NCBI GenBank assembly: GCA_000499405.2
Contig: HG738139.1
Span: 6,782,616 to 6,846,615, forward strand
Length of the DNA stretch: 64,000 nt
Direction of reading: 5' to 3'
Source of the DNA: Onchocerca volvulus
Lineage: Eukaryota; Nematoda; Chromadorea; Rhabditida; Onchocercidae
Shown here in pieces: positions 45,801 to 60,800 of the stretch. Both the position numbers and the translations under genes were made by a program. The notes under the pieces were generated by a model. That model was not told where the DNA came from. It searched no databases and was given only the letters and a program-made list of their open reading frames with translations. Positions within the stretch are counted from its first letter, which is position 1. Every line of letters starts with the position of its first letter.

Positions 45801-48800
45801 TAAAAAGTTGCAGCAATTTAAGAGGTCATTCATTTCTTGTTTTTACACAGAACCAAATCGCGAAGTAACGGTCAAAGATCTTCGACCAAACACTCAATAT
45901 TTCATCCGCTTACGGGCAAATGATAAACTAGGTCCAGGACGTCTCTCGAATCCAGTTTCGGTTAACACACGTAAACCAGGTAAATCAAAAAATATATATG
46001 TGTCGGAAATTGAAGCAATCAAAGATCTAAGGAAATTGAAAATTTCAAAGTTTAATTAGTAAAATGAGCTCTATATTGTCGTAGAATCAGTTTGAATTTG
46101 ATGCCACGTTTGGTTTAGATAAGCCAAGCGATTTCTATATCCAAATTGTCTAGTTTTTATCATATTTAATATTCTGGTACTTAATCACCTAATGCCTAAT
46201 GAATGATAGAATAATGGAACAGTTTGATGGTAGGCATTGTAGATTTCTTTCAAAATATTAATTCTTTAATAAAAGCGATACTGTATGAATGATTTTGAAG
46301 ACTTAATTATAGTTTCAATATCCAATGTATAATCACATATCATTACTTAAATTCAGTTACGATAGATAATTAGCCATTTCCAGGAAATTTCATTTAGAGA
46401 ACCGAAATACGGAAGACTTGGATTAGACATAAACTTTCGTATTTCAGCAACACGACCGCAGCTATTCATTCAACAAGGTGATACGATAAACGTACCTCCG
46501 CTGAAGAAGTTCAGCATCAGTTGTAATGTAACACGTGGAGATCCGTCACCTAAAATTGCTTGGTACACAAGGTATATCACTGCGTTGAAATGAAATTAAA
46601 TTAATTAAGTTGCACACCCACATCAACAAAATCAGAAATTAGTATTTAGACTGAAATAAAATAAAAATAAAGCGCTTCAGTTCCTTTACTATTTCTTTAG
46701 GAAAAGTTACCAAGTTTTTTGAAGTCAGATAAAAACAAAGCAGCACTTTGAAGTTAGCTAAGATAGCATTGTTTAATTTGCTGCTTTAAAGACTTTATAT
46801 GCAAAACTTAAGAATCTTTAATTCTTCGATTCTTTTGAATTTAACTGATAAGTCGATGCAATTAGTTCACTTTATAGAGCTCGACCAATCAATAAACCAC
46901 AAAGGAAAAAATTTATAACAATGGAACATGGCGGTTTGTATGAAAGCACAAATTTTTCATGTGTTGCTGAAAATGAAGCTGGTAGAACGACAAAGAGGAT
47001 ACAAGTCATTGTAACTGGTAAGGATTCTTTTGAAGAAATTGACGTGGAATAATCTAGTGATCAATTTACTTGGATATTCTCTAATAATTGCTTGTAACAT
47101 AAAGTTCGTGCAGGAATTTCAAGCAAATACTGCATGGTAATAATAGTAGTAATAGTAGTATATGAAATAATATTTAGTTTTACTTGTTTTAGTGCTTAAT
47201 TTACAGGACCAACATCTCCGGAACGGATACGATACCAGATTCATGGTAATAATGTTGATTTGCAGTGGGAACCACCACGCATTACAAATGGGCAGCTGAA
47301 AGATTATGAAGTTAGTATTTTTGTGATGATTTATGAAAATTCTCGAGAGCATTGTAATTTCTGGCAATAAATGATATATCGGAATTGATTACCAAATGCT
47401 TAATATAAGCCTTCTATACTTGGCTACTTTAATTTAAACTGTGAAATAAATCGTTTTTAACTTCACAATAAATGAAAATTGCAGGTGCTATACACAGACA
47501 ATCCAAGTTTACCTGAAGAATATTGGGAAGTTGCAAAAGCTGGAAGCCCAGATGCACGCTCCTTGCAGATACCGAATTTGAAAGAAAAGCAAGATTACAC
47601 ATTCAAAATACGAGCACAAAGTGACTTGGGTCCTGGTCTTTTCAGCGATCAGTTTACTTTAACAACTTGGCTTGCTGGTTTGTGAACATTTGTTCTACTT
47701 TGCTTTTTTCAATTTTTAATATTTTCAACAGAAGTAAAAAAAAATATATATATACGAAATAACAAAATTTCGAGTAGAAAAAAGATTTAATTTTTGAATT
47801 ATAGCTCGTCCGCCAGTTGTAACGATCACTCCTGCTGAAAAGATAGTGAAAGATCCAAGCAATGAGGAATTGGTCTTTGAATGTGAAGCAATTGGTGTAC
47901 CAAGACCAAAGATATTATGGCTATGGAGTGGTGGCCTCGTCGAAGATGGAAAAGTTAGTTTTCGGGATTTTCATTCATTCTGCTACCATAAAAATCTTAT
48001 TACACTGCAGCTTTTATTCAATAATAACGAAATCAAATATTGCTTATCAGTTATCTAGATAGATCTCATTCAATATTAGGATGACCACATGAAAGCTGAT
48101 ATGACATGGTCGATGGTGTCTTTTCCTCAAATAGTAGAGCATTGTGCATCAGATTCCGCGGAACATTCTAGCATCATATGGATTTTTGCAGAATGAATTT
48201 CGCATATATGATGTGACGCCGCCAGATGCTCAAGATCGATCTAATAGCAAACTGATTGCTGAGAAAACAAATCGGGCTGGAGTAGCCACATGTCAAGCTG
48301 TCAATGCTCATGGTTTGATGTTTTTCAGTACAAGAAGTGTTCTGAAAATTCCTTTAAATCAATCAATAATTCATTTTAAAATATTTAGTAGTTTTTATCA
48401 AGTTATTTAAAACTTCTGCGAAAGCATTGCAATTTATTTCACAATAATGTTTGATTTGACATATATATATAATTGATTGAAATATTTGCCAAAAAGCAAT
48501 TATTCTTGTATGAAACTTCATTAACATATCCTCTTCATAGGATCGGATGAGAAACGTACTGAAGTGAAGATTGTTGGACCTGGAAGTCCACCTCGGGACA
48601 TCTCAACAGTTCCATTTACAAATAGCTTTCAAGTCTCCTGGAATCCGCCAAAATATCCAAACGGGAAGATTACAGTAAGCATATGCATATGCTTCTGCTT
48701 GCAATAGAAAATTTCAAAAAAATTACGATGCAAGTTAATCTTGCACTTGGCAAAATAATGATGAATTAAGAAATATCATTTTTCTTTTTTCAACTTTCGC

Positions 48801-51800
48801 AGAAAATTCTACATAAACATGACTCTTCTAGAAAATTCATAAAAATTTCATAATTACTCCTGATTTAAATAGTTCAATAAATTGTAAATTTCAGCGTTAT
48901 ATAATTTATTACACGAAAAATCCAGACGATGCATTGGGAGATTGGGAAACGACAAGTGTTGAAGGTGATCAGCTGGAGGTAACTATACCAGCAGATGAAG
49001 ATACACCATACAATGTTAGAGTACAAGCTGCAACCAAGGATGGTCTTGGTATCGTATCAGAAGTCTATGATGTTACTACTGGCAAAAAACGTTAGCTTTT
49101 GTCATATGTAAAATTGCAGATACTGATTGGAAAGTATATTCAAGTGATTTTATTTTGCCTGAATTCAGGATATTCAAATTGGTTTTTTTTCTGGAAATTT
49201 CGAATGCACAGGAATATTGTAAACTTTGATCTTCAAACTGTAAGCAATCAATATGATCCGGAAAAATAGCAAGGAAATATATGTTATAAAAAAATTAAGA
49301 TAAATATGATATGTAATAATACTTTTTCAGCATGTTAAGCTGTAAATATCATGAAACTACCACCATCTGTATTCATTTTTCAGCAATTCCACTTTCGGTA
49401 AAACTAGTTGTATTGGATCCTCAAGTAAGGGAAGGTGATACGGAAACAATCGTAGAGCCACGACAGACAATTATATTTAAATGTGATGCAAAAGGAAGAC
49501 CAGCACCTCAGATTTCATATACGTGGCTCCCCTTCAATGATACCGAAAGTGGCCAGGTATATTTGCAACTATCCAAATTGTGTATTTATGAATGTTTCTA
49601 TACATGATTAATTGGTTTTACAGCCAACCCAAAACTTAATCGATTTCTGAAGCAAATGAGTCAGTGTGAAATTTAAATACAATTGTTAAAGTTGATGATT
49701 TCTCATAGCCTTAGCTGGCATAAAGATATAGAAGATAGTTGAAGAAGTATATGTCCTTGTTCAAATAACACCGTATCATTTCTTCATGATTTATGATAGA
49801 TTTTCAATTCAAAGAGATGAAAGACTAAAATTGTAGAAAGTTTTTGTAGGAACCAACACCGATTCCGGCTTATTCGGATCCACAAGAAGCCCATCGGTAT
49901 CATTCGTTGGATGTAAATACGAATACAGCTACTAAGCGTGCATTAATGTGCAGTGCTCGGAATGTTGATGGTTCTGTAAGCGATCGGCACATTTTCAATG
50001 TTATCAGTGAGTTTTTTCATGTTTATACATAAATATTTAAATGCAATTTTTTTCTTTCACTTTAGAATTAAATAAACTTTTCTTGAGTTGCAAAATGATC
50101 AGTTATTCTAAAAATTGCTAAGCGGGTGAGATAAGAGAAGGAAGCTTAGAAATTAAAATAATAAGGAGCCTATATATGGAAATATTTCAGAACCAGGCAG
50201 TCCACCAGAAAATGTTCAAGCAATCATTGATCCCGATAACCGTGTCACAATATCGTGGCAAGAACCAAAATATCCTAATGGACCCATTATAGTTCGTGTC
50301 ATTCCATATTACAAAACGATTTGTAGCCATTTAAAATTTCTTTTAAAAACTCCTTTTTTCCTAATTGAACAAATTTAACTTTTGTAAAAGGATTATGAGT
50401 TTATTAAAAATAATTGATTGTAGAAATTTTTTTTTATTTTATAATATTTGGAGGAAATTTTTCGTCAGCAAATTTTGCAAAATCTTCTTCAAATTAATAA
50501 TTTTTTAACTAATTTTCAAAAGAATTTTAATAGCTTTAATCTTTTTTTAGAAATATAAAGTATATGTGACGTCTGATCCAGCTGAACCGATCAGCAACTG
50601 GCAAATCTATGACGCTGAACCGAGTGAGGCGCCTAATCTGATACTCGAACGTGGTGAATTACAACCAGAAACACCATATTATGTAAAGATTGCAGCAGTC
50701 GGTCAAGGGGGTGAAGGTTTACAATCTGATGTTGCTCTATTCGAAACAGTTAGTGGAGGTATATTGTTTTTGATGGATTCTTTTGTTCTATCTAATACTG
50801 TAATGTCTACTACTGTATCATCTGCATTATCGCAAAAACAGTTGCGAAAACTTTTGAAAGGTGCGTAATATCTAGTTAAATTTGTTGATTGTTTATTACA
50901 CAGGCATTATATAATTTTGGGAAATTGAATGACGACCCTGCATTACTTTTTACGATGGATTCATCCAACTTAGAATCTAGATTTAATACATTGGTAAATT
51001 CTGCTGAAATATCAACTTTAGCACCAATCGATGCACCGAAGGATGTGTTGGCAACAGTGGAGCAGGATAATACTATGAATATATCTTGGACAGGGCCAAG
51101 TGTTCCCAATGGTCCCATTCAGGCATGTTTACTTGAAGTTTGCGCAACAGTATAGCTTTTATCAATATGTTGGAATATCAAGAAGGTTTAAACACGAATA
51201 AAAATACAGGATATATGAAGAATAATATAAAAAGTGCTAATTTAGAATTTTCTACTTTTAGTCTTACACAGTCTACTTCACTCCTTTGGATCAGCATCAA
51301 ACATCAGATGATGCTTACAAACAGTGGGATAAAATTGTTGTTCAAAGTAACGACGATTTTGGAACCTTACGGTTGAATAAAGATATCTACGATATTTTGC
51401 CCAATCGATTGTATCGGATTCGAGTATCTGCAACTAACGATCAATCGGAGGGTCCGGCAAGTGAACCTATAACAGTCAGGACCGAAAGTGGAGGTCAGGC
51501 TGCTAAAGCATTCTTTTATACCTTTCTTAATTACAAAATTTTTATGAATTGGACATTTTATTAAGCAAGGGATTTGGAAATTTGGACACAAATTATATGT
51601 TCAAATTCGATTGTTTTACAAGAAAAAGTTCTATCTTTATTATTTGTATGTATTACACCTGAAATAAGTTATCTACTTCAGAAACACCTCCGATAATTCG
51701 TCTTGAACCGGGTGATAATCCGGCCACCGTAGCACCATATGGTTCAATATCTGTACGATGCACTGCAACAGGAATACCACCGCCCAATATCATGTGGATT

Positions 51801-54800
51801 ATTGGTACAAATGCTAGTGATGTCATACGAGGACCAATTCTTCAGTTAACAGATTTGCAGAAAGATGAAACTGCAACTTGCAAGGCTGAAAATAATGCTG
51901 GACAAACTCAAGAAGTGCTACAAATACTTGTAGCTGGTCGGTCTTTCTCATATTTTGTTTTCATTAAATGCAAATAACATATAAAAATTGCAATAAATAA
52001 GCATCGAATGCAAAATTTAAGCTTGAAAAAGAAAGCTCTCTTATTTTTTAAAACTTTCATATATTAACTGTCATCGAATCGTTGGTACTAAATTTTGAAT
52101 GCTTTTTTCTACTCAACTTTTATACATTTTAGGACCTGGAAGTCCTCCAAACGAGATTGTCGCTCTTCCTCTAGATAATCAACAAGTAAACATAGAATGG
52201 ACAACACCGGATAATCCGAACGGAAAGATCACTGATTACATTATTCATTACGGCGAGATTCTTGATGGTTAGTGATGAATTAATTTGGATTTGCAAAGTT
52301 ATATAATGTTCAATTTTTATTTCAAGTAATTTTATCACTATTCGATAGCAATTTGAAAATCATAAAATTGATTAGACAAAGATATAATATTATCATACTT
52401 TGTCTCTTTTTACCATATATTGGGATTAAAATCATTAATAATTTATCCAGAATACTTATATTAAATTATTAACTACCGTCAAATTAAATTATTCTGATTT
52501 TCTGACTTGGTAAGTGTGAAATGTTGTCTAAGGTCAGAATATTTTAAATTGGAATTTATGGAAAACATTGTATTGCTTTTCGCTTGCAGGAGAAACTATT
52601 CCACCAACATGGGAAACTGTACGAGTGTCAGCTGATGAACCACAAAAATACCGCCTTACTGACTTGAAACCAAAAACTAATTATGCAATTCGATTACAAG
52701 CGATCAGTGACCGTGGACGAGGTGTTTTGTCCGACCCGATCAAAGTAACAACGCTACCACTAGGTAATCTCAACGAAATGCTTATTTTTTATTTAAATCT
52801 CAAGTTTTTAAAATTCGGAAAGAATTGAACATTCGAAAATCTTAATTTTAATTTATTACATTAATGATTGCTATGAAAATTCAAATTTAGCGCCTGCTAT
52901 GGTCCAACCAGCTGATGTAAAGGTCCATGATAATAATACCGTTGCTATCCAATTTCAAGCACCGAGAGATCCCGAAGATCCAGAAAAACCTATTAAGGTT
53001 CGGTTCATACAGGCAACAATCGATAATAATAATCAATTTTAAGGCTATTTTCAGATTTCTTGACATTGTCAGTTACAGTTCATCATTTAATTTCCTCGGT
53101 TTTCTTTAGTAATTTGTGCATTTTTAAATTAAGCATATAGATTCATTTCTGTAGTGATAACTAATAATACGATGTACGAGTGTCAGCTGATGAACCACAA
53201 AAATACCGTCTTACTGACTTGAAACCAAACACTAATATTATCAGTTTAGAAAATCTGATTTATGCCAACGCATCACAATATGACTATATTTAGGAATTCG
53301 TTGTTCACTACACCGATGATGATCCATCGAGTGATGATGCTGAATGGAAGGAAATGTCCTGGACGGAACCGGATGATGACTTTTCAGTTAACATTCCAAT
53401 TGGTGGTGAACACTTCAAGCCTGACACCAAATACTCAATTAAAGTTAGAATATTTCTGACCTTCATGATTTGAAACTTGTAAATATTGTAACTTCTAGTT
53501 GTTAAATGAATGAAATAAATTTTATTAAAAAATAAACGTAATCAAATCTGATCATTATAGATAACAGCTCGCGGCGAAATCGATAGCCCACCGTCGGAGC
53601 CCGTCGTTTTTCAGACCGGAGATGGAAGTTTGTGTTTCATTTATTAATAGTAATTAAATGAGGCCAAAGGAGGTACATAGCAGAAACTTTAAAATAAAAG
53701 CAGTCAACAGTCAACTTTGAAAAGAAATAAATCAAAAGCTGTAAAATTCTTAGGCTTCTGATTTTTCGAAATTTCTTCTCCATTTTTTTTACTGAAATTC
53801 CCCCATCATGTATTTTCCGGGTTCGAAATCAATGGATTTCGATTATATTACACGGTTATTCCTCTCTTTAGCGTAATTCAACATAAATAGGTGTATTAAA
53901 TATGTGGAATGAATTCCAGTTGTACCACCGGAAAAACCACAAATCAATGTTGATGTACCAGATAACGTGATACGTGTACCAGCTGGCAGTGATTATACAG
54001 TTGGCTGTTCGTCAAGTGGATTCCCACCTCCAAGAATCTTTTGGGTTGACAAGAATGAACAGGCAGGCTATATTTTTTTCCTTTTTCTTCCATTACTTTT
54101 TGATTTCTTTTCATTTATTCCAAGCTGAATTCAAGAATAGTAAAGATCGCAACGAAAGGAAAAAAAAATTGTCGCTTTAATTAAAAATGTGAAAAGCTTA
54201 AAAGGTCGGAAATTCTTCAATTAACTCATTATTGTAGGAGGTACGAATACAAATTTCTTGTCACTTTTGGATCCTTTATACGCAAAACTTTGTACTATCA
54301 AAATATATATTAATAAGAACCATGAATTTTGCTATTTTATTTTGCGATAAAATTTATGGTCCAAACTTATCAAAACTTACATTATTTCCTGAAAACACGT
54401 CTTCAGCCCCTTAGCGATGGACCGATGCTAAGATTACAAGATGTGAAAGAAACCGTTAAAGCAAAATGTGTTGCCGAAAACGAAGGTGGACGAGCTGAAA
54501 CTGATTTTGAAATTTTCGTGACTGGTTTGTTTATTGATTTCTTCTTGTTTTGGATTTTACTATTCATGAATTAAACTACTTGACGTTGCAATTGAGACAG
54601 TTCTTGAAATCGCAAAAACCATAGATAGTTGCATTTGTAGTATTATCGAACATAGCTTGCAGAACAGTCCTGAGATTTCTATTTGGAATCACTATGGTAT
54701 TCAAATTCAGCTCTACATTGAAATTTCAATATTTAGAAGTTTTCCATTTCATTTTGCTACATTAAATAAAGGGGTTTTTTATTCCAAGTTTTAGGTCCCG

Positions 54801-57800
54801 GAAATGCACCTAGTAATATTCGCTTAAATTCCCTAAGACCGCGTACAATTCATATTGATTGGGATCCACCAACGATACCTAATGGAAACATCACCCGTTA
54901 TATTATTTATTATACTCCGTTGGATGATCAGGCAAGCTTATTTTGCAAAGCTTTAAGTAAAATTTGAAAATAAAATTGGAAATTAAAACGCTGATTATAT
55001 CCACAAGTTAGTGTCCCAAAGGTTAATTTCTGTTGATTTTTTGGAAAAAAATTGTTCATTTTTACTTATTTTTAGGACATAGTTTATCAGATGGGACAAA
55101 TTCCAAAAAAACCAATAACCGAATGGATGACATTTCACAAAGACAGCGAACCGTTGATGGGGTTACCGCAGAGAGCCGATTTGGTAGATTTTATTGAACC
55201 TGATACTGCTTATGCCGTGGTACTACAAGCTGTCAATCAAGATGGACCTGGACCATATTCCGAACAACATACCATCCGTACAATGTCACGCGGTTTGTTT
55301 TAACATTCCGACAACTTCTGAGAAAATGGGAAAAAGGATTTAGCAGAATCATTTTTTTTAAATACCAGAACTTCCGTAAACATACTGAAGTGCATCATGT
55401 CTTCTAATGAATTTATTTATGCTTTAGATAGAATGTTGATTTAAATATTTAGAATTTTCAAAAGAATTTCAGTAAGAGGATTGAGAATAAAAAAGAAAGA
55501 AAATGTATTATATTCGAAATAATATATCTTATTACTTACATTTATCACTTTAGCTCGAGAAGGTCCACCGCTTGATCTAAAGGTTGAACCAGAAGGTCAG
55601 CGATCGGCGAATGTTGAATGGCAGAAGCCAGTTACTAGCGAACAACCACCGATTGGCTATGAACTGTACTATATTAAAGCAGATGCTAAAATCTGGGAAA
55701 ACGATTTAGCCAGCATCGATGATTGGTATGCTTATCAGTTGAGATATGTTTTCTGAAATAGCTTTGTTTCCGAAATCAAACTGATAACATGACATAAGTT
55801 ATAGACATTTCAATGAGACAATATGAATTGATAACAGGAATTTCTAGTCTTCAGTTGCAAATGAAAATGTAAAAATTGGAATATTCCTTTCAGATACAAT
55901 GTTTTAATTTATGTTTTCTTATGTTTTTTAATTAATAACTTAAGATTAATTCATATTTGAATCGGATTTTATTCTCAAAAAGCATTCTTTGAAATCAATT
56001 ATTGACAGCAATAAGAAGTTAGTAAATTAGTTACAATTGAGCCATACTATTTAATGATAAAGCGATTTAATTTATGAGTAAATTGTAAGTAATGAGTGTA
56101 ATGATAGGTAACTTATCTATTTTCTGTAAGTGTAGTAACCCTTGTTCTCTTTTTCCCGAAAAATTATGATTGTTTTTATAAGCATTCAGTTTTCTGGCAG
56201 GCCAGATTTATTTAATGTTGACACTTTCCGATCGACTAAAATTGTATATGATAAATCGAATTAAGTTTTACATAAATTTCTTTTTTTTTTTTCTTTAGGA
56301 ATATGATACCAATAACGGAAAAAGATGGTGATAAACTATTCTACAAGATTGATGGATTACTTGAACCGGATACAGAGTATGTGTTCCGAATGCGCGCTGT
56401 ATATCCGGACGGGCCGGGAGTATTTTCTGATGCTTGTATCACCAAAACACTCCCAGACGGTTTGTTTATAAATTTTTTTCTTCATCATTATTTAATTAAA
56501 TTGTTAGTCACAACAATAAATAGGTCGTTAAAAACCAAATAACTAATAATTTGTTTTACATATTAAAAAGAAAAGTGGAAAAAATGGAAATTAGAATCAA
56601 ATGAAAAATTTGTAAAAACTATATTTAAACAGTTGCTTATAGTTTTCTTTAGTTATTATGAATTTCTGGATCAATCAAACAAGCATGCTCGAACTTCAGG
56701 TAACGCTCCGTATATTCTCATTTCAAATGGCGATCATGGAGTTGAAGGTAAAACGGAAATAACAATCCTTCCAGGATCAGCACTTGATCTCTCATGTAAC
56801 GCAACAGGACAGCCTCGTCCAGCAGTTAAATGGATCCGATCCGGATACTATCCTATTGATCCTGCTTGGGTTTTGTGTTTTGAAAATTGCTACAGTTTTA
56901 AATCTTTTTTTGAATTGAGTAAAATTAACAGAATCATTTACACTTTCTAATCTCATAATCACAGAATAATTCAGTTCGTACATTCTCAAAGGAGATCCAT
57001 GATATCAAGCCTTGCATCTGATTATCATCAGATAATTAGTATGCGAATAATTCAGATCTTTTATACAGTGTTGTTTCATTATTTACTTTAACTTTCTAAT
57101 ATTTGCTTCGCTATTCTTCATTGTTGTCTATCCACTGTAACTTTAAACTGAAAGAAAGAAAATACGATGGCATTCATTTTTCATGAGTAAAAGCAAAATT
57201 TTCCATTCAAAACATTTGTAAAGTTCTTTTAACTTCAAAGACCTGTTCATAAAGGCCTGAATTTCTTACATTTAGGTATGTGTACTGAGTTTGATCCCCT
57301 TTTTAAACTAATTATTTGTATTCGTATCTTTTTGGAAAAAAATATTATCATAAATCCTGAGTTATTTAGGTTAAAGCAGACGAGAAATATGCAGTATGGT
57401 TTCTGAAAGTATCGAACATTACCGAAGATACATCATTCAACTGCGTTGCACAAAGTCCGCTTGGTTTTGCAAATTGGACTATTAGCGTCCGTCTTGCTCC
57501 AGGTGAAAAAATGCAATTGTTTAATCTTTTTGGTGTTTTACCTAGGCATCAATGAATCAAATTTTTAATTGATAATGAAACCTGAAGCATTCTTTTAGTC
57601 TAAATCTTAATTCTCTCATTCCCGGTATTTACTATTTATATCTTACCAGAAACCAAAGAAAATGTTACGCTAGCTTCAAATAATCTTTTCTTATTTACCA
57701 TCATCTCATCCCAGGATGGATTTTGAGATTTCTACAACAATCGAATGCAAATTGACCAAAATCAGGATTTTTACAGATCTTCCATCAACATGGAAAAATG

Positions 57801-60800
57801 ATTTCATAATCGCGAAGAATGAAAACGGTGAAGTGGTGTTACACTTTACAGATGACTTACCAGATTATCTTAAAGGACCAGTTAGCATTTTTCCAAATCT
57901 GTTTTGATCATTTGTTTTCTTTTTAAATCTATTTTCTGAAAAATGCCATTATTTAAAAAAGTGAAATGATTTCGTAGCAAAAGATTTTTTCTTAAAATTT
58001 TTTATTTCACAAACTTCTAAACAAAACATGAAATCGGGATGATTTATGAAATTTTAGCAGAACCCTTGGAATATCTATTGGACTGATAATCCATCGAAGC
58101 CTTTCGAAACTTGGAATTTAATTCCATTCGACAATCGTCCCTTAGATCGTGTAGCTATTCCGGAAATGGAACCAGGTGCTAAGTATCATTTGTTGATCGA
58201 GCAGCCATCTGCTGGAATCAAAACACCGGTTTTCGAAATAATGACTCCAAGTAATTTTTCATCTTACACTAATTTTTTGAATAATGCATTTAAAAAAGAA
58301 ATTAGAAGTACTGCTAAATAGAATTAGTTGTTTCAAAGATGCTTCAAAAATTAAGGAATCCTATATCTTCTTCCAGTCATAGCTATCACTAAAAAAAATT
58401 TCCTTTCTGGTTCAACAATTTGAACTTTGTAGTTTCTAAAATGCATCTTGAATATGATCGGGAAAATACAAATTTTAATAAAATATAAAATCTTATTATT
58501 CATCGCAAATTTTAGAGCCAGTTAGCGACATACGCGTTGGAACTGATATCAATGGCGAAACGGTGTTAGATTTCAAGCCAGCACTTGCGACGGAACCGAT
58601 CAAGGTAATTCATAATAAAAGTGATTGTAGGAAGGAGGAAATTTTAATATTTTTTGATAGGCGCACAACGATATTTTCTGTATTGTCATACTGTATCTCT
58701 CTGATGGACTGCAAAAGATTTCTTTTCAAAAACTACTTCGTCGATGATGCATGAATGCACTGAAAGTTTCAGAAATACATTATCAAATACTGGCCGGATA
58801 ACAATCCATCAGCTGTAATGTACATGGAAACACCAGTTAATGTTACTGATAAAATTGTGCTAGATGGCTTGCAACCTGATACTGACTATAATTTTATGGT
58901 AAATATTCTTATCTTCATTAGTTGCCAGTTATTTGAAGTTTTAAGCATTATTTTACTCAAGCAAAATTAAAGAATAACTTATGAAAAAACATTTATCATG
59001 AATATCTTCAAATCTTAGTTGTTCCAAATTGATTTTTTTTCAAATAATTTCCAAAAAAGCTAATTTCCAATAATGATTCAAGGTTTCTGCGAAATTTGAC
59101 AGTGGCGATAACCTTCCAAGTGAACCAGTTAAAATACGTACACCTTCCGGAGGTATGTCACCTTTCCTTCCTTGTGAAATATTTTTTACATGTTAAACTT
59201 TCCGGAAATATTGCAAGTTTTAAATAGTAAGTGTCTAGCTTAAAAACTGAGATTTATGCTTTTATTGATGGTTAAGTTTCTACTGAAATACACAATTTGA
59301 GCAATCATTTGGAATATTACAGATATTCAATGTCACTGTGCACATGCCTGCATGTTTGAAGAGGACGAGGAAGGTGTAATAACGGCATCATGCTATTGCC
59401 ATAATGGTTTCAAACTTTCTGATGATCAAAAATCATGCGAACCTATTGAAGAGTATGAGGAAGCTGGCATTGTTAAGGTAATTACTTTCACACTTTATTT
59501 TACTTGAAAAATTTGAATTCGTACGAAATCTTTAAATATCGAGTAAAGGAAATTAAACATTTAATAATTTTACTGCGAATAATTTAATAAATTGAATAAT
59601 AATTTAATATTTAACAATTTAAATTTATCAAATTTATTAGAATTAATATAGGACATCTACATATAGTCAAATTCATTGCGGAAATTACAGAACCATAAAA
59701 TCCTATTCCTCTCTTCTAAAGATCATTTAAAATATTTCTTCAAGTTCCTAGAACAATCAATTTCTAATTTGAAAAATCAAATATTTCAGGTTACTCCACC
59801 AACTTTGGTTCCTGAATTCGAGTATCCGAAAGAGCTATCTACCAGACCAACTCATTTTGATGATTTGATACCGACATCGGAGAAATTTGATAAGATGGAA
59901 ATTTTGGAACCTAAGGAAGATGAGGAAGAACCAACAATTGAACCTCTACCCACTGATGAATATGGACGAGCAATTATTTGGCAGCAAGGAGAATTAGTAA
60001 CTACCGAAATGAGCACAGAATCGATTAGTGGCGATATTTCTCCAGAGTCGATCGATTCAGAAGGTCAGCAAGAACGTGTTTTGTCACCGATTGTTAGTTT
60101 TGATGGCACACCTTTGCCTACGAATGAGTACGGTCAGACAGTGGATAATCTTGGGAATCCAATTTCCTGGGATGATGAAGGCCGGCCAATAGGCCCACAT
60201 GGTATTCCCTTATCTCGGAATGACAAAGGAGAATACATATACCCGATTCTTGGAAAAAATGGTGAACCACTGCCTACTGATATTAACATGAAACCAATTT
60301 ATCCCATTGTTGGACCAGATGATCAACCGTTCCAAAAAAATCGAGAAGGTTTACACATCGATCAGTATGGCCAAATAGTTCCAACGGACAGTGGTGGGCA
60401 TCCAGTAAGCGTTGATGGATCACCTTATCCAACTGATGAACAAGGTCGGTACATTGTTGTGGATTCGAAAGACGTCATACAACAAGCTGTACCAACGGAT
60501 GAACTTGGACGTATCATCTTTCCAGTTCTTTATCCAGATGGAATATTATTATCAACGATGGAGGACGGTCGATTTGTTGACGAAGATGGACAACTCATTC
60601 CAACCAATGATGTCGGAATGCCAGTTAATGAACAAGACCAGGTGCTACCGAAGGATTCCGCAGGGAATTTTATTTATGAAGCCGATCATGTCTTGCCTAC
60701 TGATTCTAATGGACAACCTGTGAGGGTGCAATATGATGGAAAACTTCTCAAGAACGACAAAATGGGGCGCATTATTGGTCCTGATGGACAAGTTGTGCCA

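Noticed and set aside
53815..53832. GGTTCGAAATC, similar to a tRNA B box
   Set aside because: No A box at the right distance and no acceptor or anticodon stem can be formed around it.
57715..57776. Earlier acceptor (CATCCCAG) for dig-1 exon 38
   Set aside because: It gives a stop codon in the required phase; the TTTTTACAG at 57776 fits.
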